Shown here one piece after another: positions 22,162 through 37,348 of a stretch of DNA of 64,000 bases (position 1 is its first letter; every line of letters begins with the position of its first letter). The position numbers and the translations under genes are program-made. The notes under the pieces were generated by a model. That model did not search any database, was not told the DNA's origin, and saw only the letters and a list, made by a program, of their open reading frames with translations. Source of the DNA: Chlorokybus atmophyticus (taxonomy: Eukaryota; Streptophyta; Chlorokybophyceae; Chlorokybales; Chlorokybaceae); NCBI GenBank assembly GCA_009103225.1, contig RHPI01002438.1, positions 949,252 to 1,013,251 of the forward strand, read 5' to 3'.

Positions 22162-24895
22162 CTACACTGTGGCGTGCTCCTGCGCTAGCAATTGCGGATG
22201 TGGACTACTGTTGCTACCTCGGCTCGGTGATAATAGTCTGTGCAGCAGGATTCCCGCAGCTACACTAACATTGAGACTATCCACCAGGGAAGTATCTGCT
22301 GGGCACTCCACTCGCAGCATCTGCGTGCACAGCCTCCTCACTGTTGGACGCAAACCCTTGCCCTGCGCAACAGAATGGGTTGTGTCATACACCGCCAGTT
22401 CCAATGTTTAAGTTTCAAACCAATTGACACATAAACTTTGTGACATAACAGAAATGGTACCTCGCTGCCTAGCACTAAGATGGTTGGTCCCGACACCTCA
22501 AACTGGGCGCAGTCCACTGCATCATCGTCTGCTGCGGCGCCCAGCACTTGCCAACCGTCTTTCTGGCATTGATCCAAGAACCGCGGCATGCTGTGACAGC
22601 TGTGCACCTGGCAAGGACTCACATATCATTTGTTCAAAGGAGACTCTTGTGCGCAAACCATGTTGTGAGCATGAGCAAACAACCCTCACCTCCATCAGCT
22701 CCATGGCGCCTGAGCTGGCCTTACTGACAGCAGGGCTGAGAGGTGCTGAGTTTCTGTGGCATGTTACCACGCCTTCCGCGCCAAGGACGTACGCGCTGCG
22801 CAGGATGGCGCCAAAGTTTTGCGGGTCTGCAACCTCATCCAAGGCAATCCATACAGGATACATTGATGTCGTGTCCGTGCGCTTGCGCTCAATGCTTAGC
22901 GTTGACACGTTGATGAAGTCTATGCGGGATGCTTTGAGAACTAGTCCCTGCACAAATCAGACGGCCTCCCTTGACTTTGTCACATGTGAGCAAACTGAAA
23001 GGCCTCGGTTGTCATAATCCTGCCAACTTGCATGAAGACGTACACCAAGGCGCATGAGCACACTGCACCAACCTGATGGGGACGGTTGTTGGACATCATG
23101 TTGAGGTCATGCTTGGACACCTTTGTGACTGTTGCTCCAGCCCTCTCTGCCAGTTGGATGGCCTTCACCACCAGACCGCTGCGCACAATGAGCGTATGTT
23201 GGGCACTGATACTAGCCATGAAAGCTAGTAAACCGGGTAGTATTATGAATCATTTACTGTCACATACCCGTCCTTGCGCTTCTTCAGATCCATGGAATCC
23301 TGAGTGCAAAGCTCGTACACCTGCCTGCGTTCGCTCTGCAAGCGAAAGCACAACGTCAGAACAGCATGGAACAACTCAAAAGCGTTGCTTTTTGCAGATA
23401 TCACATTATCATAACAGCGCACCTTCAGGGCAGCAATGACTGGTGCAACGCCATAGATGATGCTCGCGTCCCTATCCGCATCTGAGTACGAGGTTTCCTC
23501 CCCTTCCTCCCCTTCCTCCCAGTCATCTTCGGCCCTGGCTTCGTCCGACCAGCTAGGTGTGGAGGGTTCTGCATCCGGATACCCCTTGCGCGACTGCCGA
23601 TCTGCAATGCAGCAGGGCTAACATAAAAACATAACAACGCAGCTGCCAGTTGCTGAACACTACAAAAATTTCGCAATCGCGCCTCATACAATGACATAAC
23701 CAAAGTGTTGCTGATTGCGGTACTGAACAAACACAAACGTGACTTTGTTAGGCACCAATGCCTTTCACCAACAGGCCCGTTTCAACAAGACAGACACCAA
23801 GAACCTTCAACCACGCAACCAGTAGGCTTGATGCCAGATAATGCGTGCAACAAGCAAAACCAAATGTGGCTTATACCATTGCACGCTGTTGCACTAACTA
23901 GTCACAAGTGCGCGCGCCCAAAGTTACTACAGGTATGCAATGCTTGCATACCTGTCCGCTCTGCTATGCTGAAAGTGCGCACTCTCCTCTCGGCTGGCGC
24001 ATCCACGCCATCCCGTGTGTCACGATCTTGCCACCTTGGCTTGGCTCCAGGCTTCTGGACGCTGAAGCGCCGGTCGCCTTGCTGCTGCTGCTGCCAGCGT
24101 TCTGGCCTCGAGGTATTATTAGAGTAGCCTCCAGCCCCGCGCCTGTCACCATCACTACGTTGGCCACCAAACTTGCTGCCACCGCCTCGCTGCTTCCACT
24201 CACTCACACCGCTGTCATTGTACCTGCAGAAGTTGTCCTTGTATGAATGCAGCGTTGACAGTGTTGATACTACATCATCGCATGCATTGTAGCAATAACG
24301 TTACTTTGAGGCTGCATTGTACAAGCTGAGTGGCTACGAACCCGCTGACTAGCAGACTGTGACTGGATATGACGATGAATCTAGCAATGCGCTGACATGC
24401 AGCGCACTTGGGGAACTGGTGTATTGTAGGGTGTAGCAGCAAGCGTATGCAAGACGATGTAAACAACTGCCATGCTCTTCGCATTGGACAAATGAAAGCA
24501 AGAACGCAGAGTATACATGCATTGCCTCAGCTCAAGCTCAGCTCAGGCGCATGACAACGACGCAGTGCAGCAAACCTGTCCTCGGAAGCCCTACCAGGGT
24601 ACCCAGCGCCCTGCTGCGGCCTGCTGCCACTCCTTTCTTTTATTCGCCAGCTGGCTCCACCATCTTCTCTGTCTTCAGCTGCTGCCGCTCGCACACCACC
24701 ACCGGCAGCCTTCCTGCTGTAACTTTTCCCCCTCCTCAATGCCCCCTCCTCAGCAAACTTCCCATACTCCTGCACGCCCGCAGCCACACGCAGAGAGGCG
24801 GAGCTGGAGGAGGAGGTGCAGGAACCCACCCTTACTCTCACCCTGGTCAACACCCCAGCTCTGCACACCCACCCCGCCGCCACCGCCGCCGACAT
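22162..24895 (-). CDS. MRM1: SpoU/TrmH-family rRNA 2'-O-ribose methyltransferase, organellar
   Basis: Transfers methyl from S-adenosylmethionine to a ribose 2'-OH; the family member MRM1 acts on mitochondrial large-subunit rRNA. Eight exons chain in phase: 24576-24895, 23952-24223, 23423-23601, 23268-23335, 23073-23178, 22690-22947, 22461-22607 and 22162-22362, giving 516 residues. The N-terminus (AAVAAGWVCRAGVLTRVRV) looks like a transit peptide. It is followed by a Gln/Arg/Gly-rich low-complexity region (about 110-195) and an acidic patch. IIYGVAPVIAALK starts the substrate-binding domain (about 245). The SpoU motifs are all present: PQNFGAILRSA (motif 1), GPTILVLGSE (motif 2) and DSLNVSVAAGILL (motif 3), which together form the trefoil-knot cofactor site. 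The frame from 24916 begins with GTG, so the ATG at 24895 is preferred. Whether it works in plastids or mitochondria is not visible. Confidence 0.85.
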
Positions 24896-24970
24896 TGCAA
24901 ACACTTGCGCAAACACTGCCCCTTCTCTCCAACCCTAATTCTATGCTTGTGCTTGCGCGTGTGGTTCTTC

Positions 24971-26642
24971 ATGGCGGCGGCGACGGTGGTGGCGGCAGGG
25001 GGGTTGTGCCTGCGGTGGCGAGGGGAGACTCTCCCTGCGCAGAGATGCTCGCCGTCAAGAGGAACGCAAGCTCGCCGGAGGGTACATGCAGCGCCCGCTG
25101 CCACCCGCGCTGCTGCAAACCAGTATGGTGACGCTGGCGCTGCCGCAAGGCCGCAAAGGCTAGAGTGAGCATGCCTTCACTCTACACAAAATCCTCATGT
25201 TTTTTGTCTTTAAGCTATATTGATGGTGAAGATCACCATCTGTATAGATTCATCCCTGCTGGTTGCCAGTTTAGTCAAGCAAGACGTACTGTGTTACTGT
25301 GTGCTGTGCGTGTGTGCAAGCAGCCATGTGCACATCACTGCCTAGCTCACGCGCAGCAGTAAGTGAGAATATTGTCACAGTTCAGCTTCAACTTACGGAA
25401 AAACCAAGTTCATTTTCATGGCATGCAGAGCGTCAAGACGGATCACAGAGGCTAGGGGCCCGCCCAGAGGCCCGCCAGTGCTGGCGCCATCGGTGATCGG
25501 TGCCACTGGACCCACGGACCTGTGGAGCCACTTGTTGACCAACCGCATTGTTTTCCTCAGGGACCAGGTTGGTAGCTGATCCCATGTGTTGATATTGAGA
25601 AGCAAACTTGGTGGTTGATCGTTCATGTGTTGAACCACGTGGCACCTGGCGTTAGGTCAATGATAAGGTTGCTACGCGGATAACTGCTGAAATGCTTGCG
25701 CTGGAGGCTATGGATCCTACACGAGACATCAAGGTTTGATCAACACAAAAGACTCATGCGCAGCTGTATTTTCTGCTAAGCAGCAAGCAGGTTGCTGTCT
25801 GAATGTGTTCCTCAGCTCACCTGTGCTTTGCAGTTGTATATAAACTGCCTTGGGGGCTCAATGTACTCCATCCTGTCAATATTCGACATGATGCAAGCGG
25901 TATGTTGTGCATCCCAATGACTGTTTATGTAACTCTCTTTGTGTATTCGACCTCAACAAATAAAATTCATGTTGAGTTGCGAGCGTCTGCAGATTCGACC
26001 AGATGTGCAGACGGTGTGCTTCGGTCAGGCTGTCAGCCACGCGGCATTGCTGCTGGCTGCTGGCACGAAGGGCAAGCGTTTTGCAATGGCCAACTCGCGC
26101 ATCATGATTCACCAGCCGATGGGTGGCCTGCAGGTATGTTGCACGTGCCTGCATATAGGCGTGCATGTTTACATGCAGCCCTTGGGACTGATTGGTTTCA
26201 TAATATCCGTTTTGCTGTTGTAGGGAGAAGTTGATGACGTTATTATCCAAGCCACTGAGATTAACCGGCAAAGAGCAGTAAGTGGTGTTCAACAGTTTGT
26301 TTGTTGGTTGGCCGTTGGTCAGATTCCTTGCGAGAGCATTGTGTATGTTGTCCCTGACCTGGAGAAGTCAAGGTCGCAGGTACTGACTGTATTATGTCGT
26401 TAGGTTGTGGATGAGATTTACCAGCATATCACTGGCAAGCCTATTGAGGAAGTAAAGCATTTTACAGACCGCGATTACTTCATGGGCCCTGAAAAGGTAC
26501 GGCTTATGATGCAAAACAGCTATCCATCCATTGAGATCCACTTTGCTGTAAAGTGGCTTGCCCTCAGAACCTGTGTAGTAGCGCTCATTCCATCTTCTGT
26601 GCGCAGGCATTGGAGTTCGGTTTGATTGATGGCATTATCTAG
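24971..26642 (+). CDS. ClpP-family protease subunit, nuclear-encoded, probably plastid
   Basis: Eight exons chain in phase: 24971-25164, 25429-25567, 25656-25733, 25834-25899, 25993-26133, 26224-26277, 26404-26496 and 26607-26642, giving 266 residues. The first about 75 residues are Ala/Arg-rich and transit-peptide-like. The ClpP fold follows: [25 protein letters not shown], the active-site Ser region [20 protein letters not shown] and the His region [11 protein letters not shown]. The catalytic Ser and His are kept. Aligned without gaps to bacterial ClpP, the third triad residue (Asp in RDTERD) falls on Phe in KHFTDRD, and the usual SPGG loop is CLGG. Such changes are typical of non-catalytic or weakened subunits in plant-type Clp rings, so assignment to a particular plastid ClpP/ClpR paralogue is left open. 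The gene starts only 75 bp from the divergent methyltransferase start, so the two likely share a promoter region. Confidence 0.85.
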
Positions 26643-28412
26643 ACAACATAATGCTCGCTTGGCATTGAAGTATCTACTGGTTGTGTTGCACGCTCTTCGC
26701 ATGTGGTGTCTGCCCCTGGTTGCTCTTTCACCACAGCATGGTTCCTTGTGTCCTGAGTCCAGTCATGTAAGCACGGTCGGCAGATATGCACTCATGACTT
26801 GCCAGCATGGTTCTGCACGCCACATTTACGCAAGCATGCATGCCGCACATGAAGACACATGCACATCATGCGCGCATAGTCGTACATTCGGTAGAGTAGG
26901 GATCTTGTGGATAGTGCAGCCAGTGATGTGCAATTGGATGCATGTATATGCTCTCAATTGCTTGTGCTCATGCACATGTTGCAAAAGCGACCTTCAGCGC
27001 TGAAGTGGCAAGTGCTAGGTGTGCACAAAATGCGGGACATGCATGCGCATGAGCATCACACGCAGTGAAACTAGCACACAGCAACGCATGCATGGCACAC
27101 AACATCAATGCCAATCGAGTTGACCGGTTACTATACCACGCTACCCTACTGCCGCGAGCCCGGTCGACATGCAGCAGTCAACATGCAGAGTTATCAGTTG
27201 CCCACATGGCGCTTTTGGGTTGTTGGCACTCTTGGTCACACAGTCAGCAAGCACGTCAGCGACCAGGACTCCCCCGCCCTCTCTCCTCAGCTCCGCCCCC
27301 TGCCCGCCGCATTGCTGATGAACGTAGTTGTGTTGTACTCTTGGTGTAGGTAGCATGTGCTTATGGTTGCTTTGTGTTTAACATTACAGGTTCCACAATG
27401 TCAGACATAAAGGGTCAATCGAACACTTTACTCTTGGATCTGAGCTATAGCTAAGCCTACACATTGGAAAATTGATGACGTTATAACATTACAGATTGAT
27501 AATAGGTTGTTGGATGCACTAGACAATGTTCAACGTGCATGCCATGCATGTGTGTATGGCATTATGTCAGCATAGTTTGCACGCCACAACTCACAAGTTA
27601 ATTGTGTGACCGCAAAGTTCATGTTGAATCCACTCATGTCAATGTAATAATGCGTATATATACATGTTGATGCGGTTGAGTTAAGACCTTGTACACGTAA
27701 ATGTGGGGAAGATTATGTCATACGATGCAATAATATGATGGCTTTTTCTTTGCTGAGGTGTGTGTGCTTCGGTTATGCATGTAGCTCAAAGATGCACGTG
27801 CATCAAACGTTCAATGTTAAACAATAAAATGTACATTGATGGTGTGCATATGGGATAGCAGCAGGGTACGTAGGGTTTTTAAAGCAAATAGCGTTGATGC
27901 ATTGTCACTGACACTCACATAGCACGAGCGCACGCGAGGCACACATAAAATGCACCCAGTTATGCAATATCGATAAACATTAATGATTCTGCCACAATGA
28001 TTATAATAGACAATGAGTCAGTTCCATGACATAATGTAGTAGTTAACAGCAAATCTCTTCACCAATAACGGAATCTTGATGAGAATACATGTTTCATTGA
28101 TCTCTGCCACCATGGGCAGAGAAGTGGGCGAAAATGTTTTCGCCGAAAAGTGGGGCATGTGATCATGATTGAGAAAAAATAACAGGTCTGCACCAGTGAA
28201 CTGGTACCGTACTGACGGTACGTGTACACCGGCCCACAGAAGCCCTACACGTGGCACATATAGGCGGTGTTGGCGTCATATTTGAAGGCGGCGGCGGTGA
28301 GCATTACAAGCAGAGCAGCCGTAGTGTGTCACTTCCATCTTCGTTATCAAGAGCATTGGTAGGGCCTCACCCACCTCACACACATATACATAAGCGCAGA
28401 AGCGTCATCATC
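26643..28412. other. Intergenic region
   Basis: Around 1.8 kb with a mildly AT-richer part at 27400-28000. No exon chain or RNA gene is supported. The 3' end of the ClpP gene and the promoter of the SCYL2-type gene must lie at its edges. Confidence 0.4.
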
Positions 28413-31400
28413 ATGAGTGGCTTTGACATGAAGAGCCTGGGCAACGCTCTGAAGAAGAAGTCCGCCACGGTGTTCTCGCAGGTGGAGTCGGCCATCAACG
28501 ACGTCGCCGGGCCAAAGGTGCTGTTGACTGTTTCTTATTCGTTATTGCAGCTGCCAAGTGTGCTTTGTACAGCTGTCGGAGGTCCGTCACACACGTCACG
28601 TTGTGACGTTACAGAGCAGCTGCATGTTGGCAAGTAGCAATCTATACTTTTATTGTAGCATGTGTAGTGCGCTAGCATGCAATCGTTTGGCATGGAGTAG
28701 GCAAGCCAGTAAGTGCAGCAAGTGCAGACAACAAACCATGCACAGGTTGCTGTCATATCTAGCGAGAGAGGCACTTAATAGACCACCGCAGCAATGTCAT
28801 GCACTAGGCTCCAGCTCGTGCATGTTAAACGTTCAACAGGTTAAGCATGCTGTCACAATAGTACTTAAGGCAATCGGGACTTGAACAGCAGTTGCATGTA
28901 GCTTTAGAAAGGCTGTTCCACTTGTGACGGCCAAATGACACATTCACAGCACATCCTCAGTTTGTAGATAAAGTTAGTGAAGCGGGGTGAAGATTTCACT
29001 AACACCGATGACAACCTGTTGTCTGCACACAGCATGTGCAATGCGTATGCGTGATGTGCATGTTACTACAGGTGCAATGTTGCATGCTCCCTTCCACAGT
29101 CATCTTTAATGTTTCGCTTAATGCTGTCCAAGCAACAATCCGATGCTGCTGCTTGCTATTGTTCGCGTGCAAGTGTTTACACACACACACACACACAGGC
29201 ATGCAACACACTTCGTTTCTGCATACGCAGGTCCTGCGCAACTATGAAGTTGGGGAGCAGATTGCCTCGGCGGGGTTGAGCCTCATGTGGCGCGTGTACG
29301 CCGGCAAGCAGCGCATCAGCAAGAAGGACGCGCCGTCTGATCTCCCGCCTCCAGACGTCGCCATTTGGTATGACTAGTATTGTGTTGGTCTGGCGTATTG
29401 TGCTTGGCAGAGTGTGTAGAGAGTGAGAGGTGGATGTGTATGTCAGGTACCTTGAGAAGAAGTGGTTGGAAGAAAAGGGCCGTGGTAAAGGGGACCCGGA
29501 AGCGTACATTGATCTCTGCCGCAAGGACGTCGCTACTATGACAAAGTCAGTAGTACTATTGTATTGCTTGTATTGTTTCCGTCTTCTCTATGTAATGTGC
29601 GTGTCTGTCTCCATGCACATGTGCATTGTGTGTGTGCATGTGTGTGTGCGTGTGGACGTTCATGCATGCATGACAGTGTATGTGTGTGGCATGGGTGTGT
29701 GTCCATAGGTAGTACTCGTACCATGCGCGCATACAAAAACAAAACATTTTACAGGCTACGGCATCCTGGAGTGTTGCGTGTAATCGCCCCGTTGGACGAG
29801 ACCCGCAACGCTATGGCCTTCGTGACGGAGCCCATACTGGGATCGTTGGCCAACTGCCTTAAGCGCTTTGATCACATAAAGAAGGTCCCTGAGGCGTTGG
29901 AGACACTGGTAAGCAGCCCGATGCAATTAGCTTTCATGACTTACATCGATGAAGCTCAATCAGCCACTGAAACTGTATGTCGATTATACAGGACATGTCT
30001 CCATTGGAGATCAAGCATGGGGCCCTGCAGCTGCTGGAAGGCGTGGCGTTCCTGCATTCGGATGCAAACACTGTACATAGAGGCATAACGCCCGAGGTGA
30101 GCATGCTGTAAGTCTCAGACTACACAAGCAGCTGGATAGTACATCTCCGCAGCTGCCTGATATTGCCCATGTGTTCTATGCTGAGTGCAACATGTATTTG
30201 GCAGACTTGCTACATGCATGCATAAGTACACGTATACATGCATGAGTGTGCATGAGTGCCTGGTATGCGTGCGCATGTAGCAGTAACAGCACATACTTGG
30301 TGCATTTGGGTACCCACATGCATATGTATGTTGGGTTGCGCTGCTGACACTTTTTCCCATCCTGGCTGGTAGTCCATTGTCGTCACGAGTGGCGGGAATT
30401 GGAAGCTGTCCGGCTTCTACTTCGCCACAGCTCTCGACTTCACAGACCCCAAAGCCGCGCACCCCTTTTACTACCCCGTAAGTCATCTCTGCATCATTGC
30501 CGCCTCTATCAACGCCACACACTTCACCACTAACCACACACATCTCACGCCCAGGACTTTGAAGCTCCAAAGAAGCCCTATTACACCCAACCCTCTCTTC
30601 ACTACGTCGCTCCCGAGCTCGTGTTAGACAGCTCCATGACATCAACAACAACAACACCTCCTCCCGGCCCTCCCGGCGACATGTTCTCCCTCGCATGCGT
30701 GTTGTACGAAGTAACCCGTCTGAAGACACTCCTCCCACCCGAAGCCAACAACATCCCCGCCTACAAGCGCGCGATCGAGGGCTTGCCGTACAACTCCGAA
30801 GCGTACTCGGGACTGCCGCCGGACTTTGTGACTCAACTCAGATTGTTGACGGCGAGGGAGCCAAATAGTAGACCCGTTGCGCAAGCGTTTGCGAGCTCGC
30901 CGTTCTTTAGAGACGATGCGTTGCTGAGAGCACTGCGGTTCCTTGACCACATGCTGGTGAGTATGGTTAATAATCGCACAAGGCAGCAAGTCGGTGGCCG
31001 CTAGTGAGCTTACTATCTGAGACAATTTGCACGTTGGGTCGTGCATGTGTGCGCGCAAACTGCACAAGCACGCATGTGGCTGTGCATGGCTGTGCATGGC
31101 TATGTGTTTGTAAGCGGTTGTGCATGCATGTGCGTGCACGTGTACATGTTGGCCATGCACTGTATGTGTACATATGCATGCAAATATGCGTATATGCAAC
31201 TTGACATGCATGTTGTGCGTTCCCCACTTGCAGGAGCGCGACACGTCGCAGAAGATACAATTCCTCAACGCGCTGCCGGACATGTGGTCTGGTCTCAGTC
31301 CCCGCATCCTCCGCTACAAGGTCCTCCCGCCTCTCGTCTCCGAGCTCCGCAACCCCTCGATGCAGGCTTCCGTCCTGCCGCACGTCCTCCGCGCCGTGGA

Positions 31401-33247
31401 CGCGCAGGACCAGAAGGAGTTCATGGACGTCACGATGCCGGGGATACGGTACCTCGCGGCCACGGCGACGGGGGAAGCGCTGGGAGAATTGGCGAGGTCG
31501 TTACCAATACTCGCGGAGAAGATACCGGGGGAAGCGGCGGATGCGGTACTTGTGCCCGCACTAGCGAGGTGAGGGAGGATTGGCCAGTGCGTGCATGCGT
31601 GCGTGTGTGTCACACACACGTTTGCACCCGCCCGCACCTGCACGCAATGAGACACACACACATACACACACACACATGCGCGCGTGTGTGAAACAGGTGG
31701 GTGTGCGTTACATTGTAGCCACGCACTCTGTTGTGCCGATTGTGTTACACTCTTGCAGGTGTTACGAAGAGGGTGATCCGCGCGTGCAAGAGGACGCGTT
31801 GAGAAAAACACCCGATGTGGCTCAGAAGCTCTCGCTCGTCGCGTTAAAAGAGCAGATCCTCCCGCGTGTCCATGCAACGGCTTTGAAAACATCCGTCGCG
31901 GCCGTGCGCGTGCACGCCTTCGTGTGTCTCGGCCAGCTCGTCCCGCGCATGGACGACGCGATGATGAATGAATTGCTCGCTACCATGTCACGCTGTGTCG
32001 CCGTGGACAAGTCTGCATCCACGTTGATGTGTGTACTCGGCGTGTGCGACATCATCGCCAAGAACGAACCCGTCGACATGGTGGCTGAAAAACTACTACC
32101 TATACTGTTACCACTCACCGTGGCGCCCAAACTTAACCAACAACAGTTTGGCACGTTCATGCGGCTCATCAAAGACATGATCAAGCGTATAGATGACAAG
32201 AGGGGAGCTGAGTTTGGCGAGTCCGAGCAGATGCGTGAGGGCGCGCGCAAGTCTATAGCCGAAGCGGGTGGGGCGAAACCCAACGCAACAGGCGGTAAAG
32301 CCACTACAGTGCAAAATGGTTGGGATGATTGGGCGCCACCACCAAATGCACCCTCAGTTGAAACTGTTGCACTCAACAAGCCGCTACCGCCGTTGCCGGC
32401 TGTAGCGACAGCCGGATTGAGCAGCAACTCGCCGATGAAGCCGGCGATGGCAACAACAACAACACATATCAGCAGCAGCTCAGATGGCTTCACGTGGCCT
32501 CCGCCGTCATTCTCGTCCTCGTCCTCATCGTTGTCCAGCACGCCGTTGCCAACAACCTCGTTCGGCACACCCGTGGCGAGCGCGGCCACGCCGTCGTGGA
32601 GCTCACCGTCATCGTTTGCCAACAATCAGTCAGGTGCGCAGCACCTTGCATGCACAGTTGTGCTACAATATCTCTGCATTAGTACTGGTGTTTGATTTGT
32701 GTACTCTGTGCAAGCCAATAACACACCGTCAATGTATTGTTAGAAGGTTCGGTGATAGAGTATCTAAGAGTGTTGAGTTGGCTGATTCAAGGTTCGTGCT
32801 ACTGCAGGCACTACCACTTCCTACGGACAGGCTGATGACTTGGACTCCATGTTCAAAGACCCCACCTGGAAAGACCCTGCGCTTCCCCACATAACACCAT
32901 CCATGGCCCCATCACCATTACCAACACCATCATCAGCGTTCACGTCATCAAGCAAGCCCTCACCCATGGGGAGACCGATGCCGATGGGGGGCACCTCAAG
33001 TCTTGGCTCCTTTGGGGCGGGACCGACACAACAACAGCAACAACAACACATAGGAGGAGTATCCAACGCGAGCCCGTTCAACACGCCGTTCAATTTGGAT
33101 AGTTTGCACTCGGGCATTCCACCGACACAGCAACAGCCGAGGTTGCCAGCGAAAGGGATGATACCGCCCCCGCCGCCTGTTGGTTTGGGTGGTGGCGTGC
33201 AAAGACCGCAACGGCCTGGTGGTGCAGGGTTTGATTTGCTGTCGTGA
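28413..33247 (+). CDS. SCYL2: SCY1-like pseudokinase, SCYL2 type
   Basis: Ten exons chain in phase: 28413-28517, 29231-29367, 29447-29545, 29755-29908, 29992-30096, 30373-30477, 30555-30956, 31234-31568, 31759-32633 and 32808-33247, giving 918 residues, the normal SCYL2 size. SCYL2 proteins sit on clathrin-coated vesicles and act in trans-Golgi and endosomal traffic. The kinase-like domain (about 35-365) is degenerate: the catalytic HRD is HRG (TVHRGITPE) and there is no DFG (GNWKLSGFYFATAL), so it is a pseudokinase. A HEAT-repeat-like helical region follows (about 370-660), including AVRVHAFVCLGQLVPR. The tail is Ser/Pro/Gln-rich and disordered, with DDLDSMF and FNLDSLHSG segments of the kind used for clathrin or adaptor binding. 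Start chosen as the first ATG giving the conserved KKKSATVFSQVE-type N-terminus. Confidence 0.9.
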
Positions 33248-34061
33248 TTGTAGGGTCCATTGGGTGATTGATGTCACACTTGGCGTGTGACTACTGCAAG
33301 CCTGCGAGTCTTTGTGTGGTGGAGCAGTGTTGCTGCGTGCGCTGTTCGCTCATGGAATGCTTGAGATGTGGGGTATGTGAGCATGTGTGAGAAGAATGCA
33401 CAGTGAGCATGTAGGAGAGAATTGGGCGTTCGCCTGTGTATAGGGTATGTGAAGTGCTGTGTGAGACACACGCATACATATGCCACATGCACACCAACAC
33501 TCACATGCACACTACCAATTCAGTTTATCATGTGTCTGCATGCATGCATGCGCCTGCACACCCGCAATCACCTCTTGTGGGGTTTGCAAAACATTCATAA
33601 ACAGATGCCCGCAAATGTGTGCATTTCTACAGCACACGTAAACACTTGTGTGCATCAAGTGCCAACCAGTGTAAGCAAGAACAAAACCAAAAACCCAGCC
33701 TAGGCAGGTGCTACTACCCTTCCAGTTTAAAGAAATGCCTGCATCAGATATCCCATGCAAAGATTCCTGTCTCTTTTCTTCAGGCGCAATGTGCGGCTTT
33801 ATACATCAAACCCAACAAGGGCAGCTGCAGCAGTGCTGTCCAGCAACACTGCATTTATCCTAGGCCCCAAAATGTCTTGAACAGAGAACTAAACCAATCA
33901 ATGAATGCACACAACTTACAAAACATGAGAAATGAAGCGTCAGGTCAGGTCAAGTCAGGTCAGGTCAGATAGCGTAATGTACAGATTCTCCGTAACAGCG
34001 AGCATATATCACACAAGGAGACGAATGGCGTGTCGCCATTCCCTCCACTTCATACCCCTTT
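33248..34061. other. Intergenic region between convergent genes
   Basis: About 0.8 kb between the 3' ends of the SCYL2-type and cupredoxin-fusion genes. A GTCAGGTCAG short tandem repeat lies at 33940-33967. Nothing else is supported. Confidence 0.45.
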
Positions 34062-36427
<2,366 letters not shown>

Positions 36428-37348
36428 GGTCCTGATGGTCCTGCTCGGCCTCCGCCGCCTCCTCCGCCTGCTTGTCGGTGTGGGTGGCGGCGTTGTTGGC
36501 GGAGACAGTAGCTATGGGCAATGCAATAAGCCTGTGGCGCTGTTTATAGCAGCAGGAGAGACTGGCTATAAGCCTTGTCCCACGGATGGCGTTCATGCAT
36601 GAAACCGCTTCGCTATGGAATTGCTTGGAGTGTACCCAAGCAAGGGGGTCATCCTACGTACTTCATGCTCTGATGAGGAGGGATAATGTTCTGCTTAGCC
36701 GTTTTTAGCCCACCCGCTTCGCATCACGTGACGGTTTCTTGTCGTTTTCCGTTGCCTACAATTTTAGCTGCCCCTGCTCGCTCTGTGGATAATTACGGGA
36801 TTGCACTGCTTGTGCGGCAACTCTTGTGCGCGCACAAGAGCTCGATATTCATCGACTGCCTCCATTAAGCTGGATATCTGCAAGATATGGTGCCTATACC
36901 GTACCAATGCCGTATGCTGACCCAAACTGGAGAGGAAAGCCAAGCATTTTCTAGAAGAAAAGCGCGCTAACGTAAGATTAGCAAACGCAGACGTTAGGGG
37001 CAACACAAGTGGTAGCATTGGCTACAGCGTTTGCTAACGCTCACGTGCATGCGCGTGTGCGTTGTAGGGTGCGTTCGTGCATAGCGAGGCAGCTTGCCTC
37101 AGGTAAGTGCATGCGCGTGGTGTTGCGGGTGGCGTGGACGGCGGCGGCGGTGTCGTCCGCGGCGTTGTTAGTGGCTTTGGAAGCGTAGGCATTGCTGCCG
37201 TGCGTGTTTGCGGCGTAGGAGCTGAGCATTTGGTGCAGGTAAGCGCTCTTGGGGCAGGCATTTTGGTCTTGTGGGCGCAGAGGATAGCGCGTGATTAGGG
37301 TTTTAGGACCCGTAGCGCTTGCAATTGACGGCGGCGGCGGCGGCGACG
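36428..37348. other. Divergent intergenic region
   Basis: About 0.9 kb between the divergent starts of the cupredoxin-fusion gene and the GC-AG-intron gene; it should hold both promoters. GGC-rich tracts occur at 37138-37155 and 37329-37347. No clear motif or exon. Confidence 0.4.
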
